From positions 1 to 55,251 of the forward strand of contig CAKKRC010000010.1 of the NCBI GenBank assembly GCA_919902495.1: DNA of 55,251 bases, in the 5' to 3' direction. Position numbers and translations under genes: made by a program. The stretch comes from Nitrospiria bacterium. GTDB taxonomy: Bacteria > Nitrospirota > UBA9217. Shown piece by piece: positions 32,693-41,678 of this stretch; position 1 is the stretch's first letter; each line of letters begins with the position of its first letter. The notes beneath the pieces are model-generated. The model was not told where the DNA came from. It searched no databases and was given only the letters and a program-made list of their open reading frames with translations.

Positions 32693-33716
32693 ATTTATCC
32701 GCTGCCCGGAGTTGGCCGCAGGCGGCGAGGATGTCCCGCCCCATGCTGTTCCTGACCACGGCCACGTGGCCGTTCTTGAGCAGCAGGTTCCTGAAGGCAT
32801 AGGCCCGCTCCTCGTCAGGCCGTTCGTACACGCTGCCGGGGAATGGGTTGAACATCAGGATGTTGATCATGCACGTCACCCCCTGAAGCAGTACCCCGAG
32901 CCTCGCCGCGTCTTCGTCGGAATCGTTAAATCCCTTAAACAGCACATATTCTATCGTCACGGACCGCCCGGTCTTCTCCCCGTAATACCGAACGGCCTCC
33001 ATAAGCCGGCCGATGGGATAGGCTTTGTTCACCGGCATGATCCGGTCCCGTATCGCGTCGGTCGTCGCGTTCAGGGACACCGCGAGGCTCACCGCAATAG
33101 TGTCATCGGCGAGCCGTTCGATCATGGGCGCCAGACCGCAGGTGGACAGGGTCACTTTCTTCGGCGAGAACCCCAATCCGCGGCGGTCAGTCGCCGTCTG
33201 AATGAACTTTCTCACCGCGTCATAATTGCCGAGCGGTTCGCCCGTGCCCATCAGCACGATGTTGGTGACCGGTCGTTCTCCGGCGAACCGTGCCGCCGCA
33301 AAGAACTGGTTCACCATCTCCCCGGGCGTCAGGTTCCGTATCAGTCCACTCGCGCCCGTGAGACAGAACCCGCAGCCTGACGCGCAGCCGACCTGTGTCG
33401 AAACGCAGAGGGTGAGCCGGTCCGGCCCGGGGATGAGGACCCCTTCAATGGAGTTGCCGTCACCCAGCCGGTAGAGCAGCTTCGTGGTCCCGTCATCGGC
33501 GGCGTCGCTTCGCTCGATGGCGAGTTGTGAGATCGCGCAGTGCCCCTTCAGAAGTTCCCGGAACGGCCTGTTCAGATCGGTCATCGCGTCGAGGTCTTCC
33601 ACTCGCTTCCTGAAGAGCTGTATCGCGACGCGGTGGCCCTGTCCGGGCTTCTGCCCGAGCTCGTGAGCGCAGAGCCGGTCTATTTCGTCGGGCGTGAGTT
33701 CTTTAAGGTCGATCAT
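32691..33716 (-). CDS. rlmN: Dual-specificity 23S rRNA/tRNA (adenine-C2) methyltransferase RlmN
   Basis: 341-aa radical-SAM enzyme methylating A2503 of 23S rRNA and A37 of some tRNAs. Seen: the N-terminal accessory domain, the [4Fe-4S] motif CASGCGFC (CxxxCxxC) near residue 110, GTGEPLGNY, the SAM-binding SLNA, and the C-terminal GRDILAACGQL, which carries the second conserved Cys used in methyl transfer. The first conserved Cys lies in STCGL. The start follows from length and the MIDLKELTPDEI beginning. It converges on the PEGA gene and is followed upstream by a MITE-like repeat. Confidence 0.95.
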   Translation of the reverse strand: MIDLKELTPDEIDRLCAHELGQKPGQGHRVAIQLFRKRVEDLDAMTDLNRPFRELLKGHCAISQLAIERSDAADDGTTKLLYRLGDGNSIEGVLIPGPDRLTLCVSTQVGCASGCGFCLTGASGLIRNLTPGEMVNQFFAAARFAGERPVTNIVLMGTGEPLGNYDAVRKFIQTATDRRGLGFSPKKVTLSTCGLAPMIERLADDTIAVSLAVSLNATTDAIRDRIMPVNKAYPIGRLMEAVRYYGEKTGRSVTIEYVLFKGFNDSDEDAARLGVLLQGVTCMINILMFNPFPGSVYERPDEERAYAFRNLLLKNGHVAVVRNSMGRDILAACGQLRAADK

Positions 33717-33788
33717 GGTAGTTGATTTCGCAAAAAACTCGTCTATTCATCGCAAGCCTGAACCTCGCACACTAAACCAAAACAAAAA

Positions 33789-33910
33789 GGGCATCTCTCG
33801 CAGAGCACGCGGAGGCCGCAGAGTTAAATCAATTAAACTTTAGTATTGGTTTTAATCCAAAATATTTTTTATGGCTTTTCTCTGCGAACTCTGCGCCTCT
33901 GCGAGAAAAT
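33789..33910. repeat. MITE-like inverted repeat
   Basis: Left arm CTCGCAGAGCACGCGGAGGC and right arm CTCTGCGCCTCTGCGAG are inverted around an AT-rich centre (TTAAATCAATTAAAC...). A related element lies at 51243-51358. It fills most of the 230-base gap between rlmN and the nuclease gene. Confidence 0.7.
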
Positions 33911-33946
33911 GTTATTACGTTTAGTCGTTGTTCGTCTTTATGCCCG

Positions 33947-34624
33947 TCAGTTCCTCGCCTTCCGGTATCCGGCCTTTTGCGCTTCCTCCTCGGTCGGGAA
34001 ATAGATCCGGTTCTTTTCCCGCACTTTGTCATACCCCTCCTGGCCGGGAAGGTGATAGATGCGGGACCTGCTGTTACCGATAACCGTTCCCCGCCGGACC
34101 GGGTCCGACCACGCTGCCCGCTTGTTCTTGTCCCATATGCCGAGGCCGGACCTGCGGGCCGCCCGTTCCGCCTTCTCGAAGTCACGCTGGTATTGGAAGG
34201 GATACTTCGTATAGGCCCTGCCGTAGCCAAGCCGTACCAGCTCCAGATTAAAGTTGGTCCCCTCGGCGGTGATGACATACGCGAGGGTCCTGCCGTACTT
34301 GTCAATGGCCCCGCCGGGACGGTCGGGAGATTCGAACTCCAGCCGCACCTGCTTGCCCAGGAGGGCGCGGCGAGTGAAGTCCGAAGCCTCGGGGCCATAG
34401 AACTGAACAGGCGTGTCCGGCCTTCCGGTCTCGGGCGTGTCGACGCCGATGAGACGGACCGTGAGCTCTCGTCCGTCCAGGACCACGACGATGGTGTCGC
34501 CGTCGAACACGGACGAGACCGTGACCGGCCCGCCCGGCGTTTCCGCCAGGCTCAGTGCGCAGGTCGCGGCAATGATGAACGCGAGGCCCAATGTTGCTAT
34601 GTATTTCGTACAGGAAGATATCAT
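33947..34624 (-). CDS. Secreted thermonuclease-like (SNase) protein
   Basis: 225 aa. Signal peptide MISSCTKYIATLGLAFIIAA... ending near SLA. The SNase OB-fold follows, with active-site residues visible in VRLIGVDTPE (Arg, Asp, Glu) and DKYGRTLAYV (Arg). The C-terminal ~45 residues (GNSRSRIYHLPG...IYFPTEEEAQKAGYRKARN) form the DNA-binding, Ada-like metal-binding tail often fused to nucleases, but the usual Cys pairs are absent, so metal binding is doubtful. It probably degrades extracellular or periplasmic nucleic acid. No clear ribosome site precedes the ATG. It lies downstream of the ferritin-like gene on the same strand (88-base gap). Confidence 0.9.
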   Translation of the reverse strand: MISSCTKYIATLGLAFIIAATCALSLAETPGGPVTVSSVFDGDTIVVVLDGRELTVRLIGVDTPETGRPDTPVQFYGPEASDFTRRALLGKQVRLEFESPDRPGGAIDKYGRTLAYVITAEGTNFNLELVRLGYGRAYTKYPFQYQRDFEKAERAARRSGLGIWDKNKRAAWSDPVRRGTVIGNSRSRIYHLPGQEGYDKVREKNRIYFPTEEEAQKAGYRKARN

Positions 34625-34711
34625 GGAAATGATGACGCCGGCATGCGTACTCTGCGTGCCGGCGTGTTGAACGTTCGTTCGTGAGCCCCGGGAGGATCCG
34701 GGAGCGAGCGA

Positions 34712-35203
34712 TTACTTTGCGGCGACCTTTTTCTTCATGGCGTTCAGCTGTTCCATATGCTTGGTTTCCTGCGCCATCATCTCCTCGAAAATGACCTTTG
34801 CCTGGTCGTCCCGCGCTTTCGCGGCAAGTCCTTTGTAAAAATTGTAGGCCTTTGCTTCGATCCCGATGGCGAGGGAGAGAGCGTCCCCCTCGTTCTGGAC
34901 CGTGTATTTCTCGATCCTTTTTTCGAGGTCCTTCACCGGCATTCCCCCCTCGGCGATCGCAGCGGGGGCCTTTTTGCTGAACGCGCTGAATTCGTCCAGT
35001 TCCCGGTCGTCGAGGATCGATTGATAGAGGGACTGGATGTAGATCATGTGCTTGTTTTCCCATGCGGCCAGGTCCGCGAAGCTCTTTTTCGCCTCTGCGG
35101 CGTTCGACTTTGACACGGCCTGGGCATAGAACTCCTTCGTGCCCTTTTCCATGATATAGGCTTCCACGAGTGCCTGAAGCAGGTCTTCTTTTCCTGTCAG
35201 CAT
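34712..35203 (-). CDS. Ferritin-like (rubrerythrin-type) diiron protein
   Basis: 163 aa from ATG 35203, which follows AAGGGGA; an upstream extension of 23 residues lacks a site. Four-helix ferritin-like fold: Glu in EAYIMEKGTKEFY, ExxH as ENKH, Glu in GIEAKAYNFY, and ExxH as ETKH. These would bind a diiron centre. The rubredoxin CxxC domain of classical rubrerythrin is missing, so it is closer to the COG1633 group. A role in peroxide or iron handling is inferred from the family. The C-terminus is Lys/Ala-rich. Confidence 0.87.
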   Translation of the reverse strand: MLTGKEDLLQALVEAYIMEKGTKEFYAQAVSKSNAAEAKKSFADLAAWENKHMIYIQSLYQSILDDRELDEFSAFSKKAPAAIAEGGMPVKDLEKRIEKYTVQNEGDALSLAIGIEAKAYNFYKGLAAKARDDQAKVIFEEMMAQETKHMEQLNAMKKKVAAK

Positions 35204-35385
35204 AGCGATCCCCTTATTGGTTGAATGACGATCTGTGTATATTAATTTAGCATAAACCGGGTTGCTTGTCACTTGTCAGGTTATCGTTCGCGGCGGTTCA
35301 GGTCAGAAACCGCTTGTTTTTCTTCCGACTTTTGTTTAATATACACACCCTGATAGAGTGCGTACCGTTGAGGAGGTTCAGACCC

Positions 35386-35679
35386 ATGCCTGTGTATGAA
35401 TATGAGTGCGGCTCCTGTGGAGGCCGCTTTGAGTTGATCCGGAAGTTCAGCGATCCCCTGCTGACCGAATGTACGTTATGCAACGCGACCGGCGTCAGAA
35501 AGGTCCTCTCACCGACGGCTTTCGTGCTGAAAGGGGGCGGGTGGTACACATCCGACTATCCCTCCGCTGAACGGAAGAGCGCGGCTGATTCGGAGAAACC
35601 CGCAGCGAAGCCGGAGACCGCCGCTCCTGCCTGTCCCGCCGGAGGATGTCCATCCGGTGCCTGCCCCGCAAAGAGCTGA
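35386..35679 (+). CDS. FmdB-family zinc-ribbon protein
   Basis: 97 aa. ATG 35386 follows AGGAGG; the long upstream extension is not supported. The zinc ribbon MPVYEYECGSCGGRFELI...CTLCNATGVRKVLSP has two Cys pairs, typical of the FmdB putative regulatory family. The C-terminal half is Ala/Pro/Lys-rich and ends with a Cys-bearing run (ACPAGGCPSGACPAK) that could bind metal as well. The role is not established for the family. The next gene starts seven bases after its stop, so the pair forms an operon. Confidence 0.9.
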   Translation: MPVYEYECGSCGGRFELIRKFSDPLLTECTLCNATGVRKVLSPTAFVLKGGGWYTSDYPSAERKSAADSEKPAAKPETAAPACPAGGCPSGACPAKS

Positions 35680-35685
35680 GTCCTG

Positions 35686-36480
35686 ATGGAATCCGTCCAT
35701 ATCCATATTCCCTACGGGCACCTGCGCGATTATCTTGCCCTTGTCCGGAAGAGGCGGTACGATCTCGAGATCTATATGCCCGCGTCGGTCCTGGGCCAGC
35801 TCGAGCGTGCCGATCTGGAGGTGCTGCTCGACAACCTGGATTGGCACCCCGCCCTGACGCTGCATGCGCCGTTCATGGACCTGAATCCCGGGGCAGTGGA
35901 TCCCATGGTCCGGTCCGCGACGCAGCTACGCTTCAAGCAGCTCCTTGCCATCGCTTCGGTGCTCAAACCCCGCGCGGTGGTGTTCCATGCGGCCTACGAC
36001 CGGTGGCGCTATGCCGGAAAGAAGGACCTCTGGCTCGAGAACAGCATGGAAACCTGGCCTCGCGTGATGGAGATCGCCGGGAAGATGGACGGCATGCGCG
36101 TGGCCGTTGAGAATGTCTTTGACGAGGACCCGGAGGCGCTTGCCATGCTCATCGAACGGGTCGGAGACCCGAATTTCGGGTTTTGCTTCGATACCGGCCA
36201 TTTCAACCTCTTTTCCACGGTGACCATGGAGACGTGGTTCGAGCGCCTGGGAAAATATCTTGTCGAAGTGCATCTCCACGATAACAAGGGAGCCGAAGAT
36301 TCCCACTGGGCCCTGGGCAAGGGCACCATCGACTTCACCAGGTTCTTTCAGCTCATCGAGCAGAACGGCGCGAAGCCGGTCTATACCATCGAGGCCCACG
36401 ACGCAGACGATATCGAACCGAGCCTTGAGAAGGTCAGGGCGCACTTGAAGGACAGAGCATCGAGGACGGACGTCAGATGA
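35686..36480 (+). CDS. Xylose-isomerase-like TIM-barrel protein (AP endonuclease 2 superfamily)
   Basis: 264 aa, predicted sugar-phosphate isomerase/epimerase. TIM-barrel motifs with metal ligands: LHAPFMDL (His), VVFHAAY (His), VAVENVFDE (Glu), FCFDTGHFN (Asp, His), VEVHLHDN (His, His, Asp) and YTIEAHD (Glu). The substrate is unknown. DNA-repair endonuclease IV activity is unlikely, because the protein is short and lacks that family's full set of ligands. It is translationally close to fmdB. The gene ends 100 bases before the TPR gene, in which a new promoter lies. Confidence 0.88.
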   Translation: MESVHIHIPYGHLRDYLALVRKRRYDLEIYMPASVLGQLERADLEVLLDNLDWHPALTLHAPFMDLNPGAVDPMVRSATQLRFKQLLAIASVLKPRAVVFHAAYDRWRYAGKKDLWLENSMETWPRVMEIAGKMDGMRVAVENVFDEDPEALAMLIERVGDPNFGFCFDTGHFNLFSTVTMETWFERLGKYLVEVHLHDNKGAEDSHWALGKGTIDFTRFFQLIEQNGAKPVYTIEAHDADDIEPSLEKVRAHLKDRASRTDVR

Positions 36481-36546
36481 AGGACCGGCGATCGTCGGTC
36501 GTAATCCTGATCGCTGACCCCCCTTGACTGCTCCACAACATCGGGG

Positions 36547-36575
36547 TTGACACAACCCGCTCCGTACTTTAGACT
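36547..36575 (+). promoter_or_regulatory. sigma70 promoter placing transcription at or next to the TPR start codon
   Basis: TTGACA (36547-36552), 17-bp spacer, TAGACT (36570-36575). The ATG at 36582 is only seven bases after the -10 box and has no Shine-Dalgarno sequence, so the mRNA may be leaderless. Confidence 0.65.
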
Positions 36576-36581
36576 ACGATC

Positions 36582-38360
36582 ATGAAAAAACTCCTTATTA
36601 TCCCTCTGGTGGCGCTCGTTGCCGGTTCCTGCATTGCTCCGGCAGCAAGGATGCCGGAAGTGTCTCTTGGCCGCATCAGCGATGAATCGCAGAACCGGGC
36701 CGACGCCTATTATCATTTCATGAACGGCGGGATGCTCGAGCAGGAGGGGGCGCTGGATGCCGCCCAGAAGGAATATGAAACAGCGTTCCGGCTGGATCCC
36801 CGGTCCGCTGATATCGCCCTCGCTCTTGCGTCGCTCTTCCTGCGGCGGGGAAAGGCGGATGATGCGGCGTTGTTCGCGCAGAAGGCGGCGGATCTCGACC
36901 CGGGCAACACCGAGACCCTGATGCTTCTGGCGGGGATCAACAGCGGTAAGAAGAGGTTCGACGAAGCCATCGAACTGTATAAGAAGGTCATTGTCCTCGA
37001 TCCCGCGCAGGAGGATGCCTATATCTATCTCGGCTCTCTCTACGCGTCCATGAAGCGTTTCGATGAGGCGGTCGAGACGTTCCGGGCGCTGGATAAGAAA
37101 AATCCCGGTTCGCTCATGGCGCCGTACTACCTGGGCCGCATTTTCACCGAGCGGAAATTATATCCCGAGGCCGTGGTGGAGCTCAAACGGGCGATCTCGA
37201 CGCGGGAGGATTTCGAGCCGGCCCATACGGGGCTGGGCGTGGTCTATGAGATCACCGGAAGGCACAAGGACGCCATCGAGTCCTACAAGAGGTCCCTTGC
37301 ACTGAATCCCCACAACACCGAGCTCCGTCAGCGCGTGGCCCAGCTGTACATCCAGGAGAATTCGCTTGACGATGCGCTGGAGCAGTTCCGGAAACTGGTC
37401 GCCGCCGATGCCCAGAACTATGACGCCTACGTCAAGATGGGCCTGATCTACGTTGAACGACAGAGGTACCCCGAGGCCGTCGAAGCGTTTCGCATTGCCT
37501 CCCTCGCCATGCCGGAGAACATCAGGATCCATCAGTACCTGGGGACGGTCTTCATCACCCTGGAACAGTACGATGAGGCGCTCACCGAATATGCCGCGGT
37601 CCTGAAGCTCGCTCCGGACGACACGGACTCCATTCTCCAGGTCGCCTATATCTATTCCCAGCAGGGACGGGTGAAAGATGCCGTGCCGCTGCTCAAGAAG
37701 GCGGTCAACGAGCAGCCGGGAAAGCCGGAGCTCTACCTGTATCTCTCGAACGCTCACATGGACCTTGAGCAGTATCCCGAAGCGGCCGCGGTCCTCAAGA
37801 AGGGCATCGAGATGGCGCCGGACCGGGAGGACCTGTACTTCACGCTGGCCGTGGTGTTCGAGAAACAGGGGAAGCGGGAAGAGATGATCGCGTCCCTCAA
37901 GAAGGCCCTGGAGCTCAAGCCCGATCATGCAGACGCCCTGAACTACCTTGGCTACACCTATGCCGAGGCGGGCGAACATCTTGACGAGGCCGTCAGCCTC
38001 ATCAAGCGGGCGCTCCTGATCAAGAATGACAACGGGTATATACTGGACAGCCTTGCCTGGGTCTATTACCAGAAGGGGATGTACAAGGAGGCCCTGGAGG
38101 CCATGATCAAGGCGATCGGCAAGTCCGACGACGATCCGGTCATGCGCGAGCATTACGGTGACATCCTCCTGAAGCTTGGAAAGAAGGACAAGGTAAAGGA
38201 ACAGTGGATCCGTTCCCTCGAGCTTGACCCCAAGAACCAGAAGCTTCGGAACAAGTACCGCGAGACCGGCTTCGGCGATCCTGATACCGTGGTGAAGCCG
38301 GACCAGCCTGCGAAAAAAGACAAGAAAGAAAAGAAAAAAGAGAAAAAAGAGAAGCCGTGA
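36582..38360 (+). CDS. TPR-repeat lipoprotein
   Basis: 592 aa. Signal peptide with VAGSC lipobox at residues ~16-20, so lipid-anchored. About fifteen tetratricopeptide repeats (A.EAYYHLG...Y.EA...Y.KAL.LDP pattern) span residues ~45-560, then a Lys-rich tail (KKDKKEKKKEKKEKP). Probably a periplasmic scaffold in envelope assembly. Its stop overlaps the start of the LolB-like gene (GTGA), so they are translationally coupled, as in many deltaproteobacterial and Nitrospirota genomes with TPR-lolB-ispE order. Confidence 0.93.
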   Translation: MKKLLIIPLVALVAGSCIAPAARMPEVSLGRISDESQNRADAYYHFMNGGMLEQEGALDAAQKEYETAFRLDPRSADIALALASLFLRRGKADDAALFAQKAADLDPGNTETLMLLAGINSGKKRFDEAIELYKKVIVLDPAQEDAYIYLGSLYASMKRFDEAVETFRALDKKNPGSLMAPYYLGRIFTERKLYPEAVVELKRAISTREDFEPAHTGLGVVYEITGRHKDAIESYKRSLALNPHNTELRQRVAQLYIQENSLDDALEQFRKLVAADAQNYDAYVKMGLIYVERQRYPEAVEAFRIASLAMPENIRIHQYLGTVFITLEQYDEALTEYAAVLKLAPDDTDSILQVAYIYSQQGRVKDAVPLLKKAVNEQPGKPELYLYLSNAHMDLEQYPEAAAVLKKGIEMAPDREDLYFTLAVVFEKQGKREEMIASLKKALELKPDHADALNYLGYTYAEAGEHLDEAVSLIKRALLIKNDNGYILDSLAWVYYQKGMYKEALEAMIKAIGKSDDDPVMREHYGDILLKLGKKDKVKEQWIRSLELDPKNQKLRNKYRETGFGDPDTVVKPDQPAKKDKKEKKKEKKEKP

Positions 38361-39133
38361 AGACCCGCGTTCTCCTCAGTGCACTCGTATTCCCGCTCCT
38401 GTCCGCGTGCTTTGTCGCCCCACCGGAAGTCCCCCTGCACGAAGTTCCCGCCGGGCCCATTGTTGCCGTGTTGCAGCAGCGGCGCCAGGCCTTCACGGGC
38501 ATGAAGGCCGTCGCCCGCGTGGAGACGGAGCGCAAGGGACGGAAGCGCGTGTATGAGAGCGTAGCCATCCTGCAGCAGCGGTTCGATAAACTGCGGATAG
38601 AAGGATATGGTCCGATGGGTGAGTCTGTGATCGCCCTGGTGTGGGACGGTACGGACGTGCTTGTCCGGAAGGCCGGTGAGCCCGAACCGATGAAGGTCGG
38701 GCAGTTCGGCCTCGAGCGGATCATCGGCGTCCCCCTGCTGCCTGCCGACCTTTGCTCGATCCTGTCCGGGAACATTCCGGGTATTCCTGATAATGCCGAG
38801 GCCACCGTGGGTTGCGCTCAGGCTGGATGGTGCATCGTTGATTTCCGTCATGAAGATCAACGCTGGAAGATCAGGATCGAACCCAAAGGCGGGGCGAACG
38901 GCGATCTGCGGATAGATACCCTGGAGTTGTACCGCGGTGAACGGCTCGTTGTTCGCAGCGCCTTTGCTTACCTTAAGGAAGGTGTGAACCAGGTGTTTCC
39001 CGATCCGACGTTGATACTCATAAACAGCCCCGACCGGGATATGTCCGTCACGGTGGCCTATGAGGATGTTGACATGCATGTCGCGGTCGAGGACGGCGCC
39101 TTCGTTCTGGGCGGCGAGGGAGCAGGCAAATGA
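38357..39133 (+). CDS. LolB-like outer-membrane lipoprotein
   Basis: 258 aa, GTG start inside the TPR stop (GTGA). Signal peptide with LLSAC lipobox. The body resembles LolB/DUF4292: MKAVARVETERKGRKRVYESVAILQQRFDKLRIEGYGPMGESVIALVWDG is the typical beta-rich N-terminal half. LolB accepts lipoproteins from LolA and inserts them in the outer membrane; that role is inferred from fold and from the lolB-ispE neighbourhood also seen in E. coli. Sequence conservation within this family is low, so the symbol is not assigned. It overlaps ispE by four bases (ATGA). Confidence 0.8.
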   Translation: MKTRVLLSALVFPLLSACFVAPPEVPLHEVPAGPIVAVLQQRRQAFTGMKAVARVETERKGRKRVYESVAILQQRFDKLRIEGYGPMGESVIALVWDGTDVLVRKAGEPEPMKVGQFGLERIIGVPLLPADLCSILSGNIPGIPDNAEATVGCAQAGWCIVDFRHEDQRWKIRIEPKGGANGDLRIDTLELYRGERLVVRSAFAYLKEGVNQVFPDPTLILINSPDRDMSVTVAYEDVDMHVAVEDGAFVLGGEGAGK

Positions 39134-40005
39134 ACGAACTGGTCCTGCGGACCCCGGCCAAGATCAACCTCTGCCTGTCGGTCCTGGGAAAAAGGCCCGA
39201 CGGATACCACGAGGTCGAGATGGTGATGCAGGCCGTGGGGCTCTATGATAAGGTAAAGGTCAAGCTTGCCGAAAGCGGCATCATGGTCAGTTGCGACGAC
39301 GCGGCCATTCCCGCCGGGCCGGGGAACATCGCCTACCGTGCGGCCCGGGAGATGCTGGACCTGTCCGGGAGCCCGTCCGGCATGGCCATCGAGATAAAGA
39401 AGAACATTCCTGTGGCGGCCGGCCTGGGCGGCGGGAGCAGCGACGCGGCCGCGGTGCTTGTGGCCTGCAACCGGCTGTTGGGGACGGATCTTAAACGGGA
39501 ACAACTCGCGGAAATAGGCACCCGGCTGGGCATGGATGTCCCTTTTTTCCTCTTCGGGCCCACGGCGTTGGCGAAGGGGCGGGGAGAGCTCCTGACGGCC
39601 CTGCCTCCGCCGCCTAAGTTCTGGGTTTTGCTGGTGAATCCTGGATTCGAGACATCCACCGCCTGGGTCTATAAAAACCTGAATTTTGGGTTGACAAAAA
39701 AAGGTGATTGTACTAATATTGCAGGGCTAAAAGTCAGTCAGATCGCCCGTTCGCTCCATAACGACCTTGAAGCGGTCACGGCCGCGGCGCACCCGGTCAT
39801 CGGGGAGATGGAGCGGTCCCTGCTCGATGCAGGGGCGTTGGGCGCATGCATGAGCGGCAGCGGACCTACGGTGTTCGGCATGTTTGACGCCGAGGCGGCC
39901 TGCCGAGCGGCGGCACAAGCACTTCATACGAAAGGGTGGCGCCTCTATGCGGCAGAGACCCTGACCGGATCGCCTTATAAGGAACACCTGGAACCAGCGC
40001 CCTGA
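39130..40005 (+). CDS. ispE: 4-diphosphocytidyl-2-C-methyl-D-erythritol kinase
   Basis: 291-aa GHMP kinase of the non-mevalonate isoprenoid pathway. It phosphorylates CDP-methylerythritol with ATP. Motifs seen: PAKINLCLSVLGKRPDGYHE at the N-terminus, the ATP-binding VAAGLGGGSSDAAAV (residues ~96-110), and the C-terminal MSGSGPTVFGMF. The ATG overlaps the LolB-like stop. It is followed by spoVG after 57 bases. Confidence 0.96.
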   Translation: MNELVLRTPAKINLCLSVLGKRPDGYHEVEMVMQAVGLYDKVKVKLAESGIMVSCDDAAIPAGPGNIAYRAAREMLDLSGSPSGMAIEIKKNIPVAAGLGGGSSDAAAVLVACNRLLGTDLKREQLAEIGTRLGMDVPFFLFGPTALAKGRGELLTALPPPPKFWVLLVNPGFETSTAWVYKNLNFGLTKKGDCTNIAGLKVSQIARSLHNDLEAVTAAAHPVIGEMERSLLDAGALGACMSGSGPTVFGMFDAEAACRAAAQALHTKGWRLYAAETLTGSPYKEHLEPAP

Positions 40006-40062
40006 CGGGGCGACCCCGGAGTCAGACCACGCACCTACGATCAAGCTGTGGGGGAAGCGCGT

Positions 40063-40374
40063 ATGGAGATCACGGAAGTCAGGGTATTTCCGGTTGCCAA
40101 CGAAGAGCGCCTCAAGGCCTATGCCACCATCACGATCGACAGCGTGTTCCTGATCAGGGACCTCCGCGTTATCAACGGCAATACCGGTCTCTTTGTCGCC
40201 ATGCCGAGCCGGAAGATGAAGGACGGAACATTTAAGGACATCGCCCATCCGCTGAACAGCGAGACGCGTCAGATAATAGAAAAAAAGGTCCTGGCCGAGT
40301 ATGAGCGCGAACTGGCGAACCCGACCAAACGGCCGGAGCGGCCGGAGGGCGCACCCGAGACCAGCCAGGAGTAA
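40063..40374 (+). CDS. spoVG: Septation/regulatory protein SpoVG
   Basis: 103 aa. ATG 40063 (MEITEVRVFPV) follows GGGGGAAG; the GTG at 40048 lies in the ribosome site. Conserved segments: VRVFPVANEERLKAYATIT, FLIRDLRVINGNTGLFVAMPSRKMKDG and FKDIAHPLN. SpoVG binds nucleic acid and affects septation and gene expression in Firmicutes. In non-sporulating diderms it is commonly found between ispE and prs, as here; its role there is less clear. The C-terminus is a short Pro/Glu tail. Confidence 0.95.
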   Translation: MEITEVRVFPVANEERLKAYATITIDSVFLIRDLRVINGNTGLFVAMPSRKMKDGTFKDIAHPLNSETRQIIEKKVLAEYERELANPTKRPERPEGAPETSQE

Positions 40375-40417
40375 CGCCGCTGCCAAGCGATCCGCCGATT
40401 CTGTATCAGACCTGAGA

Positions 40418-40442
40418 GGATAGGCCTCCTGCCTATCCTTTT
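40418..40442 (+). terminator. Intrinsic terminator
   Basis: Stem GGATAGGC / GCCTATCC, loop CTCCT, then TTTT. It ends the TPR-lolB-ispE-spoVG transcript before the tRNA. Confidence 0.85.
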
Positions 40443-40461
40443 CATATTTTCTCCGCAGCAC

Positions 40462-40535
40462 TCGGGGATCGTCTAATGGTAGGACAGAGGCCTTTGAAGC
40501 CTTGAATCGGGGTTCGACTCCCTGTCCCCGAACCA
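40462..40535 (+). tRNA. tRNA-Gln (anticodon TTG)
   Basis: Acceptor TCGGGGA pairs with TCCCCGA. The D arm is present, the anticodon stem GAGGC/GCCTT bears loop CTTTGAA (anticodon TTG), and the T arm contains GGTTCGACTCC. The discriminator A and CCA are encoded. The position before prs is a conserved arrangement. Confidence 0.97.
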
Positions 40536-40577
40536 TTTCAGAGTCAACCGTGACGCAGGACGCGTCGAGAGGGAACG

Positions 40578-41528
40578 ATGATCAAGGCAAAGCAGGGCAT
40601 CAAGATATTCACCGGCAACGCGAACCCGGGCCTGGCCAGCGAGATCTGCGAACGGATGAACATCCCGCTCGCGAAAGCCGATGTGACCCGCTTCAGCGAC
40701 GGCGAGATCAATGTCCAGATCCTGGACAACGTGCGCGGCTCCGATGTGTTCGTGGTGCAGCCCACCGCCGCCCCCGTGAACCGGAACCTGATGGAGCTGC
40801 TCATCATGATCGACGCGCTCAAGCGTGCCTCGGCGTCCCGGATCACCGCGGTGCTGCCCTATTACGGGTACAGCCGGCAGGACCGGAAGGTCCAGCCCCG
40901 GGTGCCGATCACGGCCAAGCTCGTGGCGGACCTGATCACGACCGCCGGGGCGAACCGTGTGCTGACCATCGATCTTCACGCGGGGCAGATCCAGGGGTTC
41001 TTCAACATCCCCGTGGACAACCTGTTCGCCGCGTCGGTGCTCCTGGACTATCTGCGCACCAAACAGTTCAAGGACCTCACCCTGGTGTCACCCGACGCGG
41101 GCGGCGTGGAGCGGACCCGGGCTTTCGCCAAGCGGCTGAACGCGTCGCTCGCGATCATCGACAAACGGCGGGAGAAGGCCAACGTTGCGCAGGTGATGCA
41201 TATCATCGGCGACGTGAAAGGGCATGACTGCCTCCTCCTTGACGACATGGTGGACACGGCTGGCACCCTGACCGAGGGTGTGGCGGCGCTCAAGAACGCA
41301 GGGGCGGGCACCGTCATGGCGGCCTGCTCCCACGCAGTACTGTCCGGGCCGGCAATCCAGCGGATCAACGATTCGGCGCTTGACGAGATCATCGTCACGA
41401 ACACCATCGCCCTGGACAGCAAACGGAAGGAGTGCAGGAAGCTGACGGTCCTCTCCGTCGCTCCGCTCCTTTCCGAGGCGATGAACCGGATCCACGAGGA
41501 GACATCGCTCAGTTCGTTGTTCGTGTAA
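40578..41528 (+). CDS. prs: Ribose-phosphate pyrophosphokinase
   Basis: 316 aa. It makes PRPP from ribose 5-phosphate and ATP for nucleotide, His and Trp synthesis. Seen: the flexible-loop and ATP-site region [10 protein letters not shown], the metal/ATP motif [28 protein letters not shown], and the PRPP-binding loop [13 protein letters not shown]. Length matches class I PRPP synthetases. It lies 42 bases after the tRNA; no separate promoter is obvious, so tRNA and prs may be cotranscribed and processed. Confidence 0.97.
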   Translation: MIKAKQGIKIFTGNANPGLASEICERMNIPLAKADVTRFSDGEINVQILDNVRGSDVFVVQPTAAPVNRNLMELLIMIDALKRASASRITAVLPYYGYSRQDRKVQPRVPITAKLVADLITTAGANRVLTIDLHAGQIQGFFNIPVDNLFAASVLLDYLRTKQFKDLTLVSPDAGGVERTRAFAKRLNASLAIIDKRREKANVAQVMHIIGDVKGHDCLLLDDMVDTAGTLTEGVAALKNAGAGTVMAACSHAVLSGPAIQRINDSALDEIIVTNTIALDSKRKECRKLTVLSVAPLLSEAMNRIHEETSLSSLFV

Positions 41529-41536
41529 AGCACGGC

Positions 41537-41635
41537 TATAGCAACCACAGATGAGCACAGATAGACACAGAGAGAAAAAGCAAAGAACACCGGCTTATAC
41601 AAACTGCATTCATCTGTGTTGATCTGTGGTTACAC
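41537..41635. repeat. MITE-like inverted repeat
   Basis: Arms AACCACAGATGAGCACAGAT (41540) and ATCTGTGTTGATCTGTGGTT (41613) are inverted around ~55 bases. It fills the prs-rplY gap. The ACCACAGAT type of arm is common as an intergenic repeat in such genomes. Confidence 0.75.
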
Positions 41636-41678
41636 TGGTAGTTAATCATCATATTGTTCAATAGATACTGGAGGAAAC

